Below, piece by piece: positions 17,440 through 27,006 of a stretch of DNA of 64,000 bases (the stretch's first letter is position 1; each line of letters opens with the position of its first letter). The position numbers and the translations under genes were made by a program. Under the pieces are notes generated by a model. That model was not told the origin of the DNA and searched no databases. It saw only the letters and a program-made list of their open reading frames with translations. Location: NCBI GenBank assembly GCA_026713545.1, contig JAPOOG010000072.1, positions 1 to 64,000 on the forward strand, written 5' to 3'. This DNA comes from Bryobacterales bacterium (lineage in GTDB: Bacteria; Acidobacteriota; Terriglobia; Bryobacterales; UBA6623).

Positions 17440-18777
17440 ATGGCGGAACGATCGCGTCGTTTCTTCTTGAGCGTGGCGTCGGCGGCCGGGGCGGCCGGGG
17501 CGCGCATGGCGGCGGCAACCCTGGGGGACAAGCCGGCCGTACTCGGCGGCAGGCCGGTCCGGAAGAAGCCGTTTCCCGGCTGGCCGATCGTCCGCAAGAG
17601 CGACGAGAAGGTCTGGATGTCGGTCCTGCGGACGCTGAAGTGGAACCGCACGCGAGGGAGCGCGGTCAAGCAGTTCGAAGAGCCCTGGCCCCGCCGGCTC
17701 GGCGCACGCCACTGCCTTGCCACTTCCGGCGGGACGACAGCCCTATGGACGGCGCTGAACGCCCTCGACGTCGGGCCGAAGGACGAGGTTCTCGTTCCGC
17801 CCTACACGTTCATCGCCACGGTGAACGTCGTACTGCTGCAGCACGCCTTGCCGGTGTTCGTGGACACCGACCGCGAGACGTTCCAGATCGACGCCAGGAA
17901 GATCGAAGAGCGCATCACTCCCCGGACCCGCTGCATCCTGCCGGTCCACATGGGCGGCGCATCGGCGGAGATGGACCTCATTCTCGAGCTTGCCAGGAAG
18001 CATCAGCTGCCGGTCGTGGAAGACGCCTGTCAGTCGCATCTCGCCGAGTGGCGCAAGCAGCCCGTCTCCACACTGGGAGACATCGGGTGCTTCAGCTTTC
18101 AAGCGTCGAAGAACCTGAACTGCGGCGAGGGCGGCGCGCTGATCACCAACAACGACGAACTGATCGCCCGGGCCGAGCGCTTCCATACCAACGGCGGCTC
18201 GGTCGGCAAGACGGACAACCCGATTCCGCACCGCACGAACGGATGCAATCTAAGGATGACGGAGTTTCAAGGGGCGCTGCTCTCGGCGCAGTACGACCGG
18301 GTCGAAGAGCAGGCGCGGGAAAGAGAGGACCATGCCGGCTACCTGACCGGCCTGTTCGACGACATCGCCGGCATCTCGCCGGCGCGGATGTACGAAGGCT
18401 GCACGCGCAACGCCTACCACCTGTACATGTTCCGCTACGACCCGCATGCCTTCGCCGGACTGCCGCGGGAAGGGTTCGTCAAGGCGCTGCGAGCGGAGGG
18501 CGTTCACTGCTCGACCGGCTACCGTCCGCTCAACAAAGACAAGTTCCTCGAGCACACCTTCCAGTCGCGCGCATTTCGAACGATTTACTCCGACAAGGAA
18601 CTGAGCGACTGGCGCGAGCGCAATCACACGCCCGAAAACGACCGGCTGTGCAGCGAGGCGGTCTGGCTCACGCAGAGCAAGCTGCTCGGCTCCCGCGACG
18701 ACATGGATCAGATCGCCGAGGCGGTGCGGAAGATCCAGGCATTCGCTCCGGAAATCCGCAAGGCGGGGGTTGGTTGA
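17440..18777 (+). CDS. DegT/DnrJ/EryC1-family PLP aminotransferase with Tat signal
   Basis: A 445-residue PLP-fold protein. The Schiff-base lysine is in SFQASKNLNCGEGGALITNN, and upstream come ATSGGTTALWTALNALDVGP and VVEDACQSH, the cofactor-binding Asp region. Family members transaminate keto-sugars, for example in surface polysaccharide or antibiotic-sugar synthesis. The N-terminus is SRRFFLSVASAAGAAGARMA, a twin-arginine-type signal, so the protein may be exported; this is unusual for a PLP aminotransferase, though such proteins occur in Acidobacteria and Planctomycetes. A strong GGGAGG ribosome-binding site is 6 bases before the ATG. No sugar-biosynthesis genes are adjacent, so the substrate is unknown. 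Confidence 0.85.
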   Translation: MAERSRRFFLSVASAAGAAGARMAAATLGDKPAVLGGRPVRKKPFPGWPIVRKSDEKVWMSVLRTLKWNRTRGSAVKQFEEPWPRRLGARHCLATSGGTTALWTALNALDVGPKDEVLVPPYTFIATVNVVLLQHALPVFVDTDRETFQIDARKIEERITPRTRCILPVHMGGASAEMDLILELARKHQLPVVEDACQSHLAEWRKQPVSTLGDIGCFSFQASKNLNCGEGGALITNNDELIARAERFHTNGGSVGKTDNPIPHRTNGCNLRMTEFQGALLSAQYDRVEEQAREREDHAGYLTGLFDDIAGISPARMYEGCTRNAYHLYMFRYDPHAFAGLPREGFVKALRAEGVHCSTGYRPLNKDKFLEHTFQSRAFRTIYSDKELSDWRERNHTPENDRLCSEAVWLTQSKLLGSRDDMDQIAEAVRKIQAFAPEIRKAGVG

Positions 18778-18783
18778 AGAGGG

Positions 18784-18839
18784 GAAAAGGCGTGGTTAGT
18801 TTTTAGTGGTTAGTTTTTAGTTATTCGTGAAAACCTTTG
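18784..18839. repeat. Diverged copy of the dispersed AAAAGG...TTCGTGAAAACCTT repeat
   Basis: The sequence begins AAAAGGCGTG, runs through GTTAGTTTTTAGTG-type units, and ends ATTCGTGAAAACCTT. The outer ends match the repeats at 850-896 and 12481-12527, but the inner units differ. It sits at the boundary between the core island and the NACHT-like gene. Confidence 0.55.
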
Positions 18840-18860
18840 GCGGGGGCCTGGTTCGTGACC

Positions 18861-21800
18861 CTACGAATCTCCGCTTACATCGATTACACAGACCGTTATC
18901 TTGCGCGCCAAGTCTTCCGATAGCGTCGCTTCCAGTTTCGTTTGCAACTCTTGCGGGCTGTCCGGGCGGGGACCGGAGGGGGGCGGCTGGGTGCAGGTCT
19001 TGCCGAACCAGAACACCAGATAGATCCCGTATCCGTCCGTGGCCGGGTCACTCGCGTACTGCTTGATCAACTGGTTCTTCATTGCGCTCCACAGATCCCG
19101 GTGCCCGTTCTTTTTGACCTCTATGGGCACCTGGAAATCCTCGCCTGACACTCGGATGTCGGCTCGCCGGTCTCGGGCGTACTGCCCCTCGGGCTGGGCG
19201 TCGACTCCTTCCGGGAAGCGTTCTCGCAGATCCGAAAGCAGCGCATCCCGGCAGAAGTTCTCGTGTCTAGGGGTACAAGGTTTCTCGTTCCAGTACTGGC
19301 GCCAGTCGTCGGTATTGCCTGTCCGGATCTTGACGGCAAGGTCGCAAAGCCGGTCACTCACGAGCGCCGCGAGGTCGCCCGCGTTGGCGGGTTTGCCGCC
19401 ATCCAAGGTCCTGCAAATCTGATCTGTCTTGGGATGACGATATCCGGCGTCACGGCGAATTACTCGTTGGGCATCCTTCGCGTGCGCCAGTACGTCACGC
19501 CAGTAGTGTAGCGTCCTATCGGCATGAAGGCTGCCTAACGCTTTGCTTGCGTCCTTGGATGGAGACGCGGCGAGGCTTTGTATCAATTTGTCGACAAAGT
19601 CAGAAGCTTCCAATTTAGGACTAGACCACCCTTGCTCCGATCGCTGAGCCGGGCCGGCGTAGCTTCCAACAAGGCGGATGAGGAGTTCCATTCCCGGCAC
19701 ACCCAACCCATCGAACGAGAACCGCACTGAGTCTTCAGGGCAAAAGAATTTCGAAAGTTGATGAATTCGATGTTCTTGGTCCTTTATGAAGTCTTCCAGG
19801 AGTTCAATGTACGTCTCTGGCAAAACGGCGAAGCCTGCCGCCAACCAATGCACGCGCTGAGCGTCGTTCATGCTCTTCCGGGACAGCTTCCTGTCGATCA
19901 GTTCCTGAAGCGCCCGCCTGTCAGCATGCTGAATCGCAGCCCATAGCAGACAATCCAGCGACTCGATCTGCTTGAGCGCGCAACGAGTCGGAAAGGCGCG
20001 CAGCAGGGGCAGGCTCGCCTGCCGAGCGACTCCGGCGTGGTCGCGGTCATGGGCGAGTTCCCAGAGCTTGTAGATATGCTCGCTACCACTGCGGAACTCG
20101 GAAACGGCGAATCGCACCTGAATGCCGGCGACGATCTCGGGACGCGCCAGAAGAAGCCGCAGATACCATCTGGGCCGATAATTCTCGTGGGGCGTACAGT
20201 AGTAGAATCCGATCGCCTTGCGAATCCGCCCATCGTCCCATCGGGACGGGTTTTCCGGCGCTGTTCTTTCGATTTCCTCCAAGCCCGCCAGGAAGGGCAT
20301 ACCGAGATAGTGAATTTGTCCCTTTTCTCTAAGTTCCAGAGTCTCATCAATGTCCGGAACGTCCTCCCGATCGACCACGCCTCGAAGACCCAGAAGAGCG
20401 GCGTCTATCAAATCACGGTCGCCTTGGAGCCATTCCTTGATGGCGTTCGGGCCATCGGCAGCTTTGAAAAAGTTCCCAAAGTACTCCCGCGCCATCCGGT
20501 AAAGCAGGGCAGGCGCGGCGCGGTTCTCCCGTAGTGCGGCTAGGTTGGAACGGACAGCATCAAGCCTTTGTTGTTTTCGCTGCTTGTGCTTTTCAAGGAT
20601 CTGTTCCGTGTCCCTATCCCGATGCTTTGGAGGCGTGGGCGGCGGGTAAATCAGTCGATCCAGACTCGTCCTTAACTTTTCGTTCTCCCGTACGTGCTCT
20701 TGAAGAACTTCGAGTGACAGGCCCTCGTTACCGCTCCGATGCTTGTGCGCCTTGACTGCCTGTTTCAACAGGTATTCCGCAACCTGCGGTTTCGTGTCCG
20801 CCGTAGCGACGGACTGCTCCAGACACCAAAGGCCGAAGTCATGCGGCGGGATGGCGTCATACAGGCGCTGTTGGACGCCCGATGCGTGATACCTGAACTC
20901 GTCGGTTTCGGGGCACCGGTCCAGACCCTCCACGATGATTTTCTTTTGGATCTCGGGACGCTGCTCCAACCAGGAGCGTATTTGACGGATCGATTCTCTC
21001 CCGTCTGAGGAGGCCTCCAGGTCCTGGTCCCATAACGAAACGCTGAGCCAGTCATATAGACGCCTCGTCTCGATTTCGTCCCCGCGTGCTTCCAGACCAG
21101 CCGCCAGGAGATCTAGGGTCAGGCCGTGTAAGTAATGGGCATCCAAAGCAGACCGCAGGCGAGGGAGCCACTCGGCCAGAGAATCGAGAAGCTCGGCCAA
21201 GTCCTCGGGCGAGGACTTCAGGATAAGGCCAGTATCCCAGAAGACACAGTATCTTGGGAAGAATCTCCGATCCCATATCCCGGAAAGGTAGTCCCAAACC
21301 TTCTGCGGAGGCAGTTCCCGGGGATAGAGTTGAGTCAGCAGGGTTCCAAGCAGTTGGTTGATGGGATCAGAGACGCTACCGCTTCTAATGTCCGCCAGCA
21401 GCATCTTGAGGTCGCCCGTCTTGTCCTGGCTGTTGTGGAGGTGGATAAATGCATCGAGGGCCGGTACGTTGATGCGAGGCCACCAAGTGTCGTCGCGAAC
21501 GATCTCGAGCAGAATCCGGGACAGGCCCTGCAGAGCCTCACCCTGTCCCAGGACCCGCAATATGAATTCGACGAGCAACTGGTGGTCACGACTGCGGCTG
21601 GAACTGGTCAGCAGCTCTTCGAGCACGAATTCCATGTCAGGCGTAGCGAGTGGTCCAAAGGGCGCGGCCGCCGGTAACACGGAACCGAGCCGGTATCCCT
21701 CACGACTCAGGGCCTTTATCCCACGGCTCAGGGCTTCCAGGAGAGCGCGTTTCTCGTCGTGCGAGAACTCGACGATGTCACCGTACAAACCGACGCCGAT

Positions 21801-22913
21801 GGGGTCCCGGTCGATGAGGTCTGCCCGGGCCTTACTGCATTGGGCAGCGAGCCAAGCGGACAAGCCTCTCATCTCCGTGACCACGATGCCGTCTCCTCCC
21901 GTCATCAGAGCGAGGACACGCCGTGCCGGAAGCCCCTCGCCAATAAGCCGGGCGAGATGCCGGGAACCGAGGAATTCGGCGATGTGGCGGTGAACGGGTT
22001 CGAAGCGGTTATTGGATGCGCTCTTGAATAACTTCGTGGAGAGAGCTTGGCGAAGCGTTTCAGGGGATCCGTAGTTGCAGGCATCCATGAGGGGATAGTC
22101 GTCGCCCGCATCGTTGTGCCGCAGCGAGTAGCCAGCGGTTCCTGCGAGAAGTTGAACGGCGCAGAGACGCCCGGCGGCATCCATCAACTGATCGGGCCTG
22201 TATGGCTGTCCTCCAAGCTGGTGTTCTTCATTGTGCTCGCGGACCATTTTCGAACAAGCCTTCTCGAAAGTTTCCAAGCGGCTTTTGGGCCAGCTTCCGC
22301 CTTCGTCCACAACATCAGCCAGCATGGTCAGGCTCTGAGGGTTCCTGAGCAATCCTTCGACTCCGCGCTCTCGGGCCTTTGTGATGAACTCCTGGGCATC
22401 CCCGTCGCCCAAGCGATCATTCACGATCCGGATCACGTCCGAATCCGTCAGCGGATCGAGACGCAGGACCGTCACCTTCGAGTCCTGCGACACGGACTCC
22501 AAATGCCTCCGATCGTTGTCTTCCAGCCAATCCGCGGCACGGCACGAGAGTCGAAAACGCGGACGGCCCAGCTTGTCCAAGCGCCGGCGGACCTGGTCAA
22601 ACGGCGTACGCGCATCGGGCGCACCGGCCCGGATTTCGTCGAGGCCGTCAATAAAGAGCGTCTTGTTGCGCCATTCGGGACGACGGTCCAAGTTCAAGGT
22701 GAGAAAGTCGCGGGCGGTGATCTTGAGAGCTCTTTCCCCAAGTGCTTTGGATTCGGCTTTGAACGCTTCCGTCTTGCCAGAGCCGGGGTCGCCGAGCAGC
22801 ACGCAGGCCGCCGCGGACCGGAACTCTTTCAGGGACCGAAGACCGCTCTCCTGATTCTGATCCCCATCCCGCGGCACTATCTCGGTGCACGTGCGGGGGA
22901 CAATGAGGTTCAT
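18861..22913 (-). CDS. NACHT-like STAND NTPase with C-terminal PD-(D/E)XK nuclease motif
   Basis: A 1350-residue protein. The N-terminal NTPase has Walker A GDPGSGKT (41-48) and the NACHT-type Walker B TLFIDGLDE (85-93). About 1000 mainly helical residues without a named repeat follow, as in sensor regions of STAND proteins. The C-terminal 100 residues carry ADIRV (Asp about 1252) and VPIEVKK (Glu 1265, Lys 1267), then QLIKQYASD and YLVFWFG, the pattern of a PD-(D/E)XK nuclease. In known Avs-type immune STANDs the nuclease is usually N-terminal, so this order is unusual. I chose the ATG at 22913 because a GAGGAA site precedes it and it overlaps the stop of the upstream ATPase (ATGA). An abortive-infection role is inferred. 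Confidence 0.7.
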   Translation of the reverse strand: MNLIVPRTCTEIVPRDGDQNQESGLRSLKEFRSAAACVLLGDPGSGKTEAFKAESKALGERALKITARDFLTLNLDRRPEWRNKTLFIDGLDEIRAGAPDARTPFDQVRRRLDKLGRPRFRLSCRAADWLEDNDRRHLESVSQDSKVTVLRLDPLTDSDVIRIVNDRLGDGDAQEFITKARERGVEGLLRNPQSLTMLADVVDEGGSWPKSRLETFEKACSKMVREHNEEHQLGGQPYRPDQLMDAAGRLCAVQLLAGTAGYSLRHNDAGDDYPLMDACNYGSPETLRQALSTKLFKSASNNRFEPVHRHIAEFLGSRHLARLIGEGLPARRVLALMTGGDGIVVTEMRGLSAWLAAQCSKARADLIDRDPIGVGLYGDIVEFSHDEKRALLEALSRGIKALSREGYRLGSVLPAAAPFGPLATPDMEFVLEELLTSSSRSRDHQLLVEFILRVLGQGEALQGLSRILLEIVRDDTWWPRINVPALDAFIHLHNSQDKTGDLKMLLADIRSGSVSDPINQLLGTLLTQLYPRELPPQKVWDYLSGIWDRRFFPRYCVFWDTGLILKSSPEDLAELLDSLAEWLPRLRSALDAHYLHGLTLDLLAAGLEARGDEIETRRLYDWLSVSLWDQDLEASSDGRESIRQIRSWLEQRPEIQKKIIVEGLDRCPETDEFRYHASGVQQRLYDAIPPHDFGLWCLEQSVATADTKPQVAEYLLKQAVKAHKHRSGNEGLSLEVLQEHVRENEKLRTSLDRLIYPPPTPPKHRDRDTEQILEKHKQRKQQRLDAVRSNLAALRENRAAPALLYRMAREYFGNFFKAADGPNAIKEWLQGDRDLIDAALLGLRGVVDREDVPDIDETLELREKGQIHYLGMPFLAGLEEIERTAPENPSRWDDGRIRKAIGFYYCTPHENYRPRWYLRLLLARPEIVAGIQVRFAVSEFRSGSEHIYKLWELAHDRDHAGVARQASLPLLRAFPTRCALKQIESLDCLLWAAIQHADRRALQELIDRKLSRKSMNDAQRVHWLAAGFAVLPETYIELLEDFIKDQEHRIHQLSKFFCPEDSVRFSFDGLGVPGMELLIRLVGSYAGPAQRSEQGWSSPKLEASDFVDKLIQSLAASPSKDASKALGSLHADRTLHYWRDVLAHAKDAQRVIRRDAGYRHPKTDQICRTLDGGKPANAGDLAALVSDRLCDLAVKIRTGNTDDWRQYWNEKPCTPRHENFCRDALLSDLRERFPEGVDAQPEGQYARDRRADIRVSGEDFQVPIEVKKNGHRDLWSAMKNQLIKQYASDPATDGYGIYLVFWFGKTCTQPPPSGPRPDSPQELQTKLEATLSEDLARKITVCVIDVSGDS

Positions 22914-24166
22914 ATTTCCTCGAACCATTGATGGGCCGGCGCCGTGAGAAACTCATCGAGCGGTATGTGGCCTTCACCAACAATCAGCGAACGACGGGGG
23001 CGAAAACGCTGCTCGAACGCGGCCATGCCTTGCAAGCTTCTCGGCTTCGCGCCGCTCTTCACCTCGACAGGAATGAGTTGAATCCCGCGTTGAAGGACGA
23101 AGTCGACCTCGAAGGGCGTATCCCGCCAGTAATGGAGGCGGATGTCGGATGCGGCGGTGTTGAACAAGTGAGCGCCGACCGCGCTTTCGACGAGGCGTCC
23201 ATGAAAGGTGCGGTCCGCCTTGGCTTCATCGAAGGAATATCCCGAGCCGGCCGTCATCAGGGCCGTGTTGAGCACATTGAGCTTGGGGCTCGAGCCTCTG
23301 CGCAAATGCGGCCGGTTGGAATACTTCGGCAGGCCGGCGAGCAGGCCGGCGCTCGAGAGCAGGTCGAGGTAGCGCGCCAGAGTGGTCGTGTTGCCGGCGT
23401 CCTGAAGTTGGCCCAGCATCTTGGTGTACGACAGGATCTGTCCCGAGTAGGCGGCGCCCAATTCGAAGAGCCGTTTCAGAAGCGCCGGCTTGTCCACCCG
23501 CGTCATCAATAGCAGATCCCGCTCGATATTCGGCTGGACCAGGGAGCCGAGAATATAGTCACGCCACCGGCCCTGATCTTCTCGAACGTAGCGAGCAGCG
23601 CCCGGATAGCCTCCGAAATAGAGGTATTGCGACAGGTCGAAACCGAAAGCCTCGGACATTTCGTTGAACGACCAGTGCGGGACACGGATCAATTCAAAGC
23701 GGCCGGCGAGGCTTTCATGCAACCCCGATTGCACGTGCAGAGGGGCCGAGCCCAGGATCACTACGCGCAGGGGAAGTCCCCTGGCGCGGTCGGCATCCCA
23801 CAAACCCTTGACCGTCTCGGCCCACCGGGGAATCTTCTGAATCTCGTCGAACACCAGCACGTATCCACGTCCCAACTGTTCCGTCTCGCGCCGGGCTTCT
23901 TCCCACTGCCGCACCAACCAATCCGTGTTTCGCACCTGGGGAAAAGGGAAGATTGCCTCGGTCGCGTCGGATGGAACGCGGAGAGTGGGAGAGTCGGGTT
24001 CGTCGACGGCCAGGTAACGACTCCTGAGATCGATCCGCGAGAGTGCTTGGCGAACGATGGTGGTCTTGCCGGTTTGGCGCGGGCCGAACAGTGCGATGAG
24101 CTGGTGGGGCTCTTCGGCCAGCCGGTGGCAGACGGTGGTGGCCTGAGAGCGCTGGAAAGACTTCAC
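22910..24166 (-). CDS. AAA ATPase with DUF4143 C-terminal domain
   Basis: A 418-residue AAA_14-type ATPase. Walker A is FGPRQTGKTTIVRQ (GPRQTGKT at residues 28-35) and Walker B is GYVLVFDEIQKIPRW. SGLHESLAGRFELIRV and FGGYPGA follow, as usual in this family. The DUF4143 tail has FEVDFVL and QLIPVEVKSG, a nuclease-like D...E-x-K pattern of the restriction-endonuclease fold. The family is common but its cellular job is mostly unknown. The stop overlaps the ATG of the NACHT-like gene, so the two are translationally coupled; this is the only such partner in the operon. A short palindrome just upstream of the ATG suggests repressor control. Confidence 0.8.
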   Translation of the reverse strand: MKSFQRSQATTVCHRLAEEPHQLIALFGPRQTGKTTIVRQALSRIDLRSRYLAVDEPDSPTLRVPSDATEAIFPFPQVRNTDWLVRQWEEARRETEQLGRGYVLVFDEIQKIPRWAETVKGLWDADRARGLPLRVVILGSAPLHVQSGLHESLAGRFELIRVPHWSFNEMSEAFGFDLSQYLYFGGYPGAARYVREDQGRWRDYILGSLVQPNIERDLLLMTRVDKPALLKRLFELGAAYSGQILSYTKMLGQLQDAGNTTTLARYLDLLSSAGLLAGLPKYSNRPHLRRGSSPKLNVLNTALMTAGSGYSFDEAKADRTFHGRLVESAVGAHLFNTAASDIRLHYWRDTPFEVDFVLQRGIQLIPVEVKSGAKPRSLQGMAAFEQRFRPRRSLIVGEGHIPLDEFLTAPAHQWFEEI

Positions 24167-24175
24167 GAAACTAAA

Positions 24176-24193
24176 TTTACTCTATTGAGTAAA
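24176..24193 (-). promoter_or_regulatory. Palindromic operator-like site upstream of the DUF4143 gene
   Basis: TTTACTC-TATT-GAGTAAA, 7-base perfect arms with a 4-base centre, ends 9 bases before the ATG at 24166 in an AT-rich patch. The position suits a repressor site overlapping the translation start region. The cognate regulator is unknown. Confidence 0.5.
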
Positions 24194-25004
24194 AACAGTC
24201 AATACTTACAAATCAACCTATTCGATGATCAAAAGAGGGCCAGGAAGCCGCCGGAGGAGGTATTGACCTCCTGAGTACCGGAGGCATCCACTTGATGAAT
24301 GCGTCCTGATCGGAATCATGCTTCAGCAGCTTGAGCAACTGCGATTTTCAAGCACCGCCTCGGCCTGCTCAGGTTCTCGACGGCACCGGATACGTCCAGT
24401 TTGTCATCCTTGCCGGAAGTCATCCACAAGACGAACATTCCGACGCGGAGCACGTTGTGAGACCAGCGTTGGGCGAGGCTGAACTGACCTGAAACATTCT
24501 CCTATTCAATCGGCATTGCTGTCCGGGATCCGAGCTTTTGATCGAAACAGTGAACTCTTCTCTGCCGGCGTCGTCTACAGATTGCAGTGAGTTTCGTGCG
24601 GACGGAAGGGCAGGTTCCGGTTGCCCGCGGGTCTGAGCCTGATCCGAAGGAGCGGCCATGGGTTTTCTCAAGAGACCTTCGTTACCGCTTGCGGATGTTG
24701 ACAAACACCGAGATTGCGGCTGCTGGGATGGACATGCGTGGATGGGTCGGGATGGGGGCGAAGATCGTTTCGGCTGGCCGCGAAGATCGACCCGACGGCC
24801 GGAGCTCGACACGATCAGGGCGAAAGCCGTCCCGATATTGGGACGCGGCCGTCCCATTAGCGGACAGCCAACGATCTACAGCGGCAAGGGAGATGTCGCC
24901 AAGTCCTTCCATCTCAACAGGTTCCGCAATCTCCGGGCAAACGGCTCGCCACGTGCATCAATGTGGTGTCGAGATGGCGGCAACGTATCGAAGAGGAGTC
25001 CGGT
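24194..25004. other. Intergenic stretch with a hairpin and a possible permease-gene scrap
   Basis: No supported gene. A perfect hairpin AGGAGGT-ATTG-ACCTCCT lies at 24255-24272. Around 24640-24705 the plus strand reads VFSRDLRYRLRMLT, which resembles the N-terminal cytoplasmic helix of ADOP-type permeases, so it may be a leftover of a former efflux gene. Frames on both strands here are otherwise unconvincing. Confidence 0.4.
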
Positions 25005-26255
25005 TTGGATATTCCGCGTAAAGATCTCGTCCGAAAGCGCCGGATTCGCCGCATCGTTTATTCCGTCGCGGCCGCCGCGGCGCTGGGGGTGATCACGTTC
25101 GGACTCTCGCGGCTCGAGCCGGCCGCACCCACGGTCGACGGCGCGCCCTTCATCGACACGGTCAGGCGCGGCGACATGGTGCTCGACGTCCGCGGCCTGG
25201 GCACGCTGGTGCCGGAGAACGTTCTCCTGGTGCCGGCCCGGGATGAGGGCCGGGTCGACCGCCGCTTCCTGTTGCCCGGCGAGCAGGTCGAGGCGCGCAC
25301 GGTGCTCTTCCAGCTCAGCAATCCGCAGCTCGAGCAGGATGTGTTCGACACCGAATCGGAGATTCGCGCCGCCGAGGCCGAATACGCCGACCTCGAAGTG
25401 CAGTTGGAGAACGAGACGCTGACGCAACGCGCCGGCGCCGCAACGGTGGGAGCGAATTACCAGCAGGCGCGGACCGAGTACCTGGCGCAGAAACAGATGG
25501 CGGAAAAGGGTCTCACCGATCAAGTGACGCTCACCAAGGCCCGGGTTACGGCCGAGCAACTGGAAATCAGCGTCCGCTTGGAGAAGGAGCGGGCCGCGAT
25601 CCGAGAGAAGGCCGTCGAAGCGCAGTTGGCGGCGAAGCGGGCGCGCATCGAGCAGCAGAAACGCCTGTTGCGCTTGCGCAAGCAGAAGCTGGAGCGTTTG
25701 ATCGTGCGCGCCGGGGCAACGGGAGTCTTGCAACAGCTCGAAGTCGAGGTGGGTCAACTCGTCTCAGCGGGGACCGTGCTGGCGCGCGTATCGGACCCCC
25801 GCCACCTCAAAGCCGAGCTGCGCATCGCCGAGACACAGGCGAAGGACATCACGTTCGGCCAGCGGGCCGAGATCGACACCCGCAACGGCGTGATCCCGGG
25901 CACGGTGACGCGCATCGATCCGGCGGCGGAAGAAGGCACGGTGACGGTGGACGTCCGTCTCGACGGAGAACTGCCCAAGGGCGCGCGGCCCGACCTGAGC
26001 GTCGACGGCAGGATCATTCTCGACCACCTCGTCGACGTCGTCAAAGTCGGGCGGCCCGTCTACGCGCAGCCCGACGCGGCGATCTCGCTGTTCCGCGTGG
26101 AGCCCGACGGGGAACATGCCTCGCGCGTGCGGGTCGCCGTGGGCCGCACTTCCGTGAACGAAATCCAGATCCGGCAGGGACTGCAACCCGGCGACCGGGT
26201 CATCTTGTCGGACATGTCAGCGATGGACGCGTACGACCGCGTCCGATTGGACTAG
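25005..26255 (+). CDS. HlyD/MacA-type periplasmic adaptor of an efflux pump
   Basis: With a TTG start at 25005 the product is 416 residues and begins DIPRKDLVRKRRIRR after the start residue. A single membrane anchor follows (IVYSVAAAAALGVITFGL). The periplasmic part has a lipoyl-like strand region, a long coiled coil with many Glu, Ala, Gln and Arg residues (about 120-235), a second lipoyl half (RLIVRAGATGVLQQLEVEVG) and a beta-barrel (LKAELRIAETQAKDI). The TTG is chosen because AAGAGGAG lies 6 bases upstream and DIPRK is the usual start in acidobacterial homologues; an upstream GTG would add 14 residues. It would bridge the inner-membrane transporter and the TolC-type channel encoded downstream. 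Confidence 0.85.
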   Translation: MDIPRKDLVRKRRIRRIVYSVAAAAALGVITFGLSRLEPAAPTVDGAPFIDTVRRGDMVLDVRGLGTLVPENVLLVPARDEGRVDRRFLLPGEQVEARTVLFQLSNPQLEQDVFDTESEIRAAEAEYADLEVQLENETLTQRAGAATVGANYQQARTEYLAQKQMAEKGLTDQVTLTKARVTAEQLEISVRLEKERAAIREKAVEAQLAAKRARIEQQKRLLRLRKQKLERLIVRAGATGVLQQLEVEVGQLVSAGTVLARVSDPRHLKAELRIAETQAKDITFGQRAEIDTRNGVIPGTVTRIDPAAEEGTVTVDVRLDGELPKGARPDLSVDGRIILDHLVDVVKVGRPVYAQPDAAISLFRVEPDGEHASRVRVAVGRTSVNEIQIRQGLQPGDRVILSDMSAMDAYDRVRLD

Positions 26256-26268
26256 AAGGAACATCCCC

Positions 26269-27000
26269 ATGAACGAATCCGTCACGAACGACCCAACCCT
26301 GATCCGTCTCCACAACGTCAAGAAGGTGTTCCTGGCCGAGGAAGTCGAGACCCACGCGCTCTCGAACATCAACATGGAGATCCGCCGCGGGGAGTACGTC
26401 GCCATCTCGGGGCCGTCGGGGGGCGGCAAATCGACGCTGCTGTCGATCCTGGGCCTGCTCGACACGCCCTCGGAGGGCGAGCACTTTCTCAAGGATGAGC
26501 CGGTCGAGAACCTCTCGGCGAGCCAGCGAGCGCGCGTCCGCAACCGCGAGATCGGGTTCATTTTTCAGGCTTTCAACCTGATCGGCGACCTCAACGTGTA
26601 CGAGAACGTCGAGCTGCCGCTCACCTACCGCGGGATGCCCTCGAAGGAGCGCAAGGAGCGGGTGAAAAACGCTCTCGAGCAAGTGGAGATGGCGCACCGG
26701 ATGAAGCACTATCCGTCGCAGCTCTCGGGCGGCCAGCAACAGCGCGTGGCGGTGGCGCGGGCGCTGGTGGGGGACCCGGCGATCCTGCTGGCGGATGAGC
26801 CGACCGGCAACCTGGACTCGAAAAACGGCGAGGCCGTGATGGACTTGATGCGGGAGCTGCATCAGAACGGCGCGACGATCTGCATGGTCACGCACGACCC
26901 GCGCTATGAGAAATACGCCGAGCGCACCGTGCACCTGTTCGACGGCCGCATCGTGGACGAGAGCGAGGCGCCGGACTTGAACCTTACGACAGACGGGTAG
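26269..27000 (+). CDS. MacB/LolD-type ABC transporter ATP-binding protein
   Basis: A 243-residue ABC ATPase with Walker [11 protein letters not shown]-loop [13 protein letters not shown], signature [15 protein letters not shown], Walker [15 protein letters not shown] and switch His in [15 protein letters not shown]. This pattern is that of the MacB/LolD/FtsE group, which works with FtsX-type permeases to drive efflux or lipoprotein movement without a classical transport channel in the membrane part. It starts 13 bases after the adaptor gene with an AAGGA site and precedes a permease gene, so it is most likely the ATPase of this pump. Confidence 0.93.
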   Translation: MNESVTNDPTLIRLHNVKKVFLAEEVETHALSNINMEIRRGEYVAISGPSGGGKSTLLSILGLLDTPSEGEHFLKDEPVENLSASQRARVRNREIGFIFQAFNLIGDLNVYENVELPLTYRGMPSKERKERVKNALEQVEMAHRMKHYPSQLSGGQQQRVAVARALVGDPAILLADEPTGNLDSKNGEAVMDLMRELHQNGATICMVTHDPRYEKYAERTVHLFDGRIVDESEAPDLNLTTDG

Positions 27001-27006
27001 GTTTCA

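Noticed and set aside
24420..24857. Minus-strand 145-codon frame
   Set aside because: Ser/Arg/Pro-rich, no start signals and no motif; likely noise in a gene-free stretch.
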